NCBI GenBank assembly: GCA_904395785.1
Contig: CAJFOG010000107.1
Coordinates: 1 to 32,608, forward strand
Origin: an uncultured Eubacterium sp.
GTDB taxonomy: Bacteria; Bacillota_I; Bacilli_A; Erysipelotrichales; Erysipelotrichaceae
Length of the DNA: 32,608 bases
Reading direction: 5' to 3'
A model generated the notes under the pieces. It did no database searches, had not been told where the DNA came from, and saw nothing but the letters and a program-made list of their open reading frames with translations. Shown one piece after another: positions 28,335 through 32,608 of the stretch. Position 1 is the stretch's first letter, and each line of letters opens with the position of its first letter. The position numbers and the translations under genes are program-made.

Positions 28335-28538
28335 ATGAAAAAAGGAATTCACCCAGAATATAACCGTATTATGGTTAAATGTACTTCTTGTGGTGCAGAA
28401 TTTGAATCTGGTTCAACTGCGAAAGAATTACGTGTTGATACTTGTTCAAATTGTCATCCATTCTTTACAGGACGTCAAAGATTTGCTGCTGCTGCAGGAC
28501 GTATTGAGAAATTCAACAAAAAATACGGAATTAAATAA
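28335..28538 (+). CDS. rpmE: 50S ribosomal protein L31 (Cys-containing, zinc-type)
   Basis: [28 protein letters not shown]…[19 protein letters not shown]…[11 protein letters not shown]. Confidence 0.96.
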   Translation: MKKGIHPEYNRIMVKCTSCGAEFESGSTAKELRVDTCSNCHPFFTGRQRFAAAAGRIEKFNKKYGIK

Positions 28539-28552
28539 GCGTCTTAAATTTA

Positions 28553-28578
28553 AAAGCGGGGTTATTACCCTGTTTTTA
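28553..28578 (+). terminator. Intrinsic terminator after rpmE
   Basis: AAAAGCGGGG…CCCTGTTTTTATTTT with G-U pairs. Confidence 0.65.
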
Positions 28579-28600
28579 TTTTGATTTTTTTATTAAAAGA

Positions 28601-28629
28601 TTGGAACTATGAATGGTTTCATGTATAAT
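28601..28629 (+). promoter_or_regulatory. Candidate promoter of tdk
   Basis: TTGGAA 28601-28606, 17-bp spacer, TATAAT 28624-28629. Confidence 0.55.
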
Positions 28630-28701
28630 AAGATTGTTCGTATATTAGAAAGGAAAAGCGCACATTATCGAAGATAATGTTTGTATAATATGGTGAGAAT
28701 T

Positions 28702-29313
28702 ATGTATCAACAATATAAAGAAGGTTGGATTGAAGTAATTTCTGGATGTATGTTTGCCGGAAAAACAGAAGAGCTTATTCGTAGAATAAAGGTTTTAGAA
28801 TATGCACAAAAGAAAATTGCTGTTTTTAAACCTTGTATTGATAATAGATATAGTGAGCATTGTGTTGTTTCTCATGCAGGAAGTAGTGTGGAAAGTTTTA
28901 ATATTTCTTGTGCCCATGATATATATGATTATGTGGATGACACATATGATGTAATAGCAATCGATGAAGTGCAATTTTTTGATAAAGAAATTATAGATGT
29001 TTGTGAGTATTTTGCAGATAAAGGAAAACGTGTAATGGTGGCAGGATTAGATATGGATTTTCGTGGAGAGCCATTTAGTGTCATGCCTGATTTATTTACA
29101 TATGCAGAATTTGTAACGAAATTAACAGCAGTATGTACAAAGTGTGGGGCTCCGGCTACTAGAAGTCAACGATTAATCGATAATAAAGCAGCTCGCTATG
29201 ATGATCCAATCATACAAGTTGGAGCGAGTGAACAGTATGAGGCACGTTGTCGTCATTGCCATGAGGTTCCTGGAAAATCAAGTATACAACAGCATTTAAG
29301 AGAGAGGAAATAG
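28702..29313 (+). CDS. tdk: Thymidine kinase
   Basis: [22 protein letters not shown] (P-loop), [30 protein letters not shown]…CRHCH zinc site; start ATG 28702 behind GGTGAG. Confidence 0.94.
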   Translation: MYQQYKEGWIEVISGCMFAGKTEELIRRIKVLEYAQKKIAVFKPCIDNRYSEHCVVSHAGSSVESFNISCAHDIYDYVDDTYDVIAIDEVQFFDKEIIDVCEYFADKGKRVMVAGLDMDFRGEPFSVMPDLFTYAEFVTKLTAVCTKCGAPATRSQRLIDNKAARYDDPIIQVGASEQYEARCRHCHEVPGKSSIQQHLRERK

Positions 29314-29315
29314 GG

Positions 29316-30887
29316 ATGGAACCAATATTTAAGGACTATGAATTTCAATGTGTATTAAATTCAATGTATGAATTAAAAAATAATAAGCAATTGCAGGAAT
29401 TAGAAGATTTAGCAAATCAAACATTAACACAGGCGAAGTATCGGAAAAATAAATATGTTATATGTATTTCATATTATTATTTAGCGGAAGTATCATTTAT
29501 AAATGGTAAGCATAATAAGTGCATTGCGTATTGTTGGAATATAATTAGAGAATATAAGAAAAAAGAATATGATGAGTTATATGCACTAAATTGTAATTTA
29601 TTAGGAAAAGCATATGGTTCGATACAAGATAATGTAAACGCCTTAACTTTTCTTTTAAAAGGATATTATATCACATTGGATCAGCACTTACATGATATAG
29701 AAATTCGTATTTTAAGTAACATAGGTACGCTGTATTTTCATTTAGAATATTATGATGATGCGATTAATTTTTATAAAAAAGCAATGAAAAAAATCAGTCA
29801 ATGCGGAATTGTAGAAGAAAGCATGTATCAAGTTATTATGATAAACATTATAAGTGTGTATGTTCGTAAACAAGATTTTGATAATGTGAAAAAATGGGAA
29901 ATCTTATTTAAGAAAGAATTTCCCAATATTGAATATACATCAGAATTTGAAGGGTATGTAGCGAATAAAATTTTGGATAGTTATCGTAAACAAGATCATG
30001 TCTCTTTAGAATTTTATGTGGAAAAATTAATTAAATATTCTCAACAAACATGGATTGATATATATACAAAGCAACTATTATTTGAAACAGCAAAACGTTG
30101 TTTAATAGCTAAGCAATATAAGTTGGTTGAAAGATGTCTGTCTTGTGCGAAGGAATTTATTGGAGAAGATGATATACGTACGAATTACCAATTATCTATG
30201 TTATATGTAGAATTATATAAAGCACAAGATGACACAATTAATTTATTAAAAGAATATGATAACTTTTATATGTTAAGTAAACAAAACATAGAAGAAGATA
30301 AGCGTATTGAATATCAAGGATTGAAAAATAAATTAGAATTAGAGGCAGAATTATATGCGAAACAACATTTAATAAAAGAAAATGCTGAACTAAGTGAAAA
30401 AATGGAAAAAGACTTATTTACAGGAGTACTAAATAAATTTTCTTTTATTCAAAAAGTTGACCATGATTTAAGTGTTATCACAGATGATTCATATAGTATA
30501 TTAGTGGTGATTGATGTGGATGATTTTAAAGGAATTAATGATCACTATGGACATTTAGTTGGTGATGAAGTGTTAAAAAGTATTTCGAATGTCTTATTAA
30601 AAATGACGAATGAAACTGATATTGTAGGAAGAATTGGTGGGGATGAATTTTGTATTTTTATGAATTGTATAAAAAGTATGGATTTAATAAAGAATAAGTT
30701 AAACATACTGATGGAGGAAATTGGCAAAATTCAAATATCTTGTGCTAATGAATACCGTATAAAAGTAAGTATTGGGGTAGCTGGTGTAAGAAGTTCTTGT
30801 GATTTTAAAACTTTATTTGAAAAAGCTGATGAAGCACTATATTCAGCAAAGAAAAAAGGAAAAAATATTATGGTAATACGACATTAA
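29316..30887 (+). CDS. TPR-like repeat protein with C-terminal GGDEF domain (probable diguanylate cyclase)
   Basis: Helical repeats (LNCNLLGKAYGSIQDNVNALTFLLKGY…ILSNIGTLYFHLEYYDDAINFYKKA); VVIDVDDFKGINDHYGHLVGDEV, GRIGGDEF. Confidence 0.88.
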   Translation: MEPIFKDYEFQCVLNSMYELKNNKQLQELEDLANQTLTQAKYRKNKYVICISYYYLAEVSFINGKHNKCIAYCWNIIREYKKKEYDELYALNCNLLGKAYGSIQDNVNALTFLLKGYYITLDQHLHDIEIRILSNIGTLYFHLEYYDDAINFYKKAMKKISQCGIVEESMYQVIMINIISVYVRKQDFDNVKKWEILFKKEFPNIEYTSEFEGYVANKILDSYRKQDHVSLEFYVEKLIKYSQQTWIDIYTKQLLFETAKRCLIAKQYKLVERCLSCAKEFIGEDDIRTNYQLSMLYVELYKAQDDTINLLKEYDNFYMLSKQNIEEDKRIEYQGLKNKLELEAELYAKQHLIKENAELSEKMEKDLFTGVLNKFSFIQKVDHDLSVITDDSYSILVVIDVDDFKGINDHYGHLVGDEVLKSISNVLLKMTNETDIVGRIGGDEFCIFMNCIKSMDLIKNKLNILMEEIGKIQISCANEYRIKVSIGVAGVRSSCDFKTLFEKADEALYSAKKKGKNIMVIRH

Positions 30888-30888
30888 G

Positions 30889-30912
30889 AAGCTGTTTTTA
30901 CAGCTTTTTATA
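30889..30912 (+). terminator. Intrinsic terminator between the two GGDEF paralogues
   Basis: AAGCTG-TTTTTA-CAGCTTTTTAT. Confidence 0.65.
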
Positions 30913-30995
30913 TAAAAGTTTATGAATGGATAGAAACATTAAGAAAAATATAGTATAATTAAATGACATTATACTATTAAATAAGGAGATTTAGA

Positions 30996-32564
30996 ATGAA
31001 ATTTATCGCACAGAATACAAAGTATCAAGCTTCTATTGATACTTTTATACACTATAGAGATAAAAAACAAATACAAAATATGTTTGAAGCATCATTTAAA
31101 TTATATGCAGAAGCTTGTAATGATTGCGATATCCAAGTAATTAATTATGCAAATTATTTTCTTGCGGAAGCTTACTTTTATTTAAATGATTTAGAAAAAT
31201 GTTATGCTAAATGTTGGGAATTAATTGAATATTATGATCGTAACATTAAAGATATAGTCTATGTAATTACTTGCAATTTGTTAGCGTTAATATATCAAGA
31301 AAAATCAGATTTGCATAATGCTATTATGTATTTTTTTAAAGGGTATCAACAAGCACAAGTAGAAAATTCTAAGGAGTTTGAATTAAAAATATTGAATAAT
31401 ATAGGGGCATTATTTTTTGATGTAGAGTGTTATGATGAAGCATTGTATTATTTTATGCAGGTATTTGAAGCAATAGATAATAAGAATGATTATGCTGAAA
31501 TATATGAAGTAACACTAGTGAATATTCTAACTTCTTATACACGTAAAAAAGACTTAAAGAGTGCAATGGAATGGGAGAATAAATATCAATATGTGTTTAA
31601 AAAACCAATTAATATAATAGGGAAATTGGGTTATATGTCTTATAAAGTAATTCGCGATGCTTATAATCATGATTTAGTATCTATGAAAAAAAATTTAAAT
31701 TTGTTTTTAGAAGAATCAAAAGAAAATTGGACAGGGTATATTTCTTCTATGTTAATATTGGATGCTGTAGAAGCTTGTTTATCGGTTAATGCATATGATG
31801 AAGCGAATCAAGGCTTTTCTTTAATTGAACAAGAATCAGAAGATGATTATAAATTGAAATTAAAGATGACAGATTTATATGTGCAAATGTATAAGAAAAC
31901 AAATAATAAAGATATGTTAATAAAATGTCTTAAAGTATATTATGAATATCATCATAAATTGAGTGAAAAAGATTCGGAGATAGAATTTAAAAACCTAAAA
32001 AACATTGTACAATTAGAAGAAGAGCGCTATTTGAAAAAACAATTGTTGAAAAAGCAAATAGAATTATATACAAAAAATGAACATGATGAATTTTTAAATA
32101 TGTTGCATAAAAAGAGTTATATAGAACATGTAAATGCATATTTTATGAATAAAGATGCATATCAATACGCAGCTTTTGTAATTGTTGATGTGGATAATTT
32201 TAAATATGTAAATGATACATATGGGCATATGATTGGAGATAAAGTATTAAAACAATTATCTGAGATTTTTAAATGTAATTTAAGAAAAGATGATATTATC
32301 GGTAGAATAGGAGGAGATGAATTTAGTTTTACATTAAAGGATATCAAAGATAAAGAGTGCATAGGAATAAAATTACAATATATTTTGGATGAGGTAAATC
32401 AAATCAAAGTAGAAGGGTTGCATGAAAATATATCTGTGAGTATTGGAGGTGTCATTACTAATCAAAATGTAGAATATGAAGCTTTATTAAAAGTTGCGGA
32501 TGAAGCTTTATATGATGCCAAAGCGAAAGGTAAAAATACATATGCAATCATTGATAAATCTTAA
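30996..32564 (+). CDS. TPR-like repeat protein with C-terminal GGDEF domain, paralogue of the preceding gene
   Basis: ITCNLLALIYQEKSDLHNAIMYFFKGY…ILNNIGALFFDVECYDEALYYF; VIVDVDNFKYVNDTYGHMIGDKVLKQ, GRIGGDEF. Confidence 0.88.
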   Translation: MKFIAQNTKYQASIDTFIHYRDKKQIQNMFEASFKLYAEACNDCDIQVINYANYFLAEAYFYLNDLEKCYAKCWELIEYYDRNIKDIVYVITCNLLALIYQEKSDLHNAIMYFFKGYQQAQVENSKEFELKILNNIGALFFDVECYDEALYYFMQVFEAIDNKNDYAEIYEVTLVNILTSYTRKKDLKSAMEWENKYQYVFKKPINIIGKLGYMSYKVIRDAYNHDLVSMKKNLNLFLEESKENWTGYISSMLILDAVEACLSVNAYDEANQGFSLIEQESEDDYKLKLKMTDLYVQMYKKTNNKDMLIKCLKVYYEYHHKLSEKDSEIEFKNLKNIVQLEEERYLKKQLLKKQIELYTKNEHDEFLNMLHKKSYIEHVNAYFMNKDAYQYAAFVIVDVDNFKYVNDTYGHMIGDKVLKQLSEIFKCNLRKDDIIGRIGGDEFSFTLKDIKDKECIGIKLQYILDEVNQIKVEGLHENISVSIGGVITNQNVEYEALLKVADEALYDAKAKGKNTYAIIDKS

Positions 32565-32608
32565 TAAATAATGTAGAATATATTTTATATAATAAAACTT
32601 TAAGAAAG

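Noticed and set aside
1-32608. Defence island, prophage, integron or biosynthetic cluster
   Set aside because: No nuclease/toxin pairs, integrases, phage structural genes or NRPS/PKS/RiPP signatures; the gene set is mainly housekeeping and signalling.

Overview
The window is a low-GC, chromosomal Firmicutes-type segment; gene content suggests an Erysipelotrichia- or Bacilli-like host (inference). It is mostly housekeeping genes. I saw no CRISPR array, transposase, phage module, tRNA or rRNA gene. Recognisable genes: a MerR regulator with a DXS-like enzyme, a DUF5662 protein, map with an N-terminal SEC-C motif, a PAS-GGDEF protein, dtd, folD, a DUF951 protein, ychF, a patatin-like phospholipase, a DarA/PstA-type c-di-AMP receptor, a VanRS-like two-component system, a cell-wall-binding-repeat NlpC/P60-like protein, a class A PBP, ywiB(DUF1934)-argS-rpoE, fba, a VanZ-like protein, an RDD-PHP fusion, a TrxR-fold flavoprotein lacking CxxC, T-box-metG, rpmE, tdk, and two tandem TPR-like-GGDEF paralogues. 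The strongest items for a second look are: (1) an RDD membrane protein fused to a PHP domain that has lost nearly all canonical metal ligands; (2) an undescribed structured element upstream of map, with a perfect 12-bp stem, a possible pseudoknot and an intrinsic terminator; (3) a TrxR-like flavoprotein lacking both the CxxC and HRRxxxR motifs; (4) a MerR operator and autoregulated DXS-like cassette; (5) tandem GGDEF paralogues that differ at the c-di-GMP I-site. Several ORF-track starts lie inside apparent promoters, so I give corrected starts. All family calls come from motif recognition without database searches.
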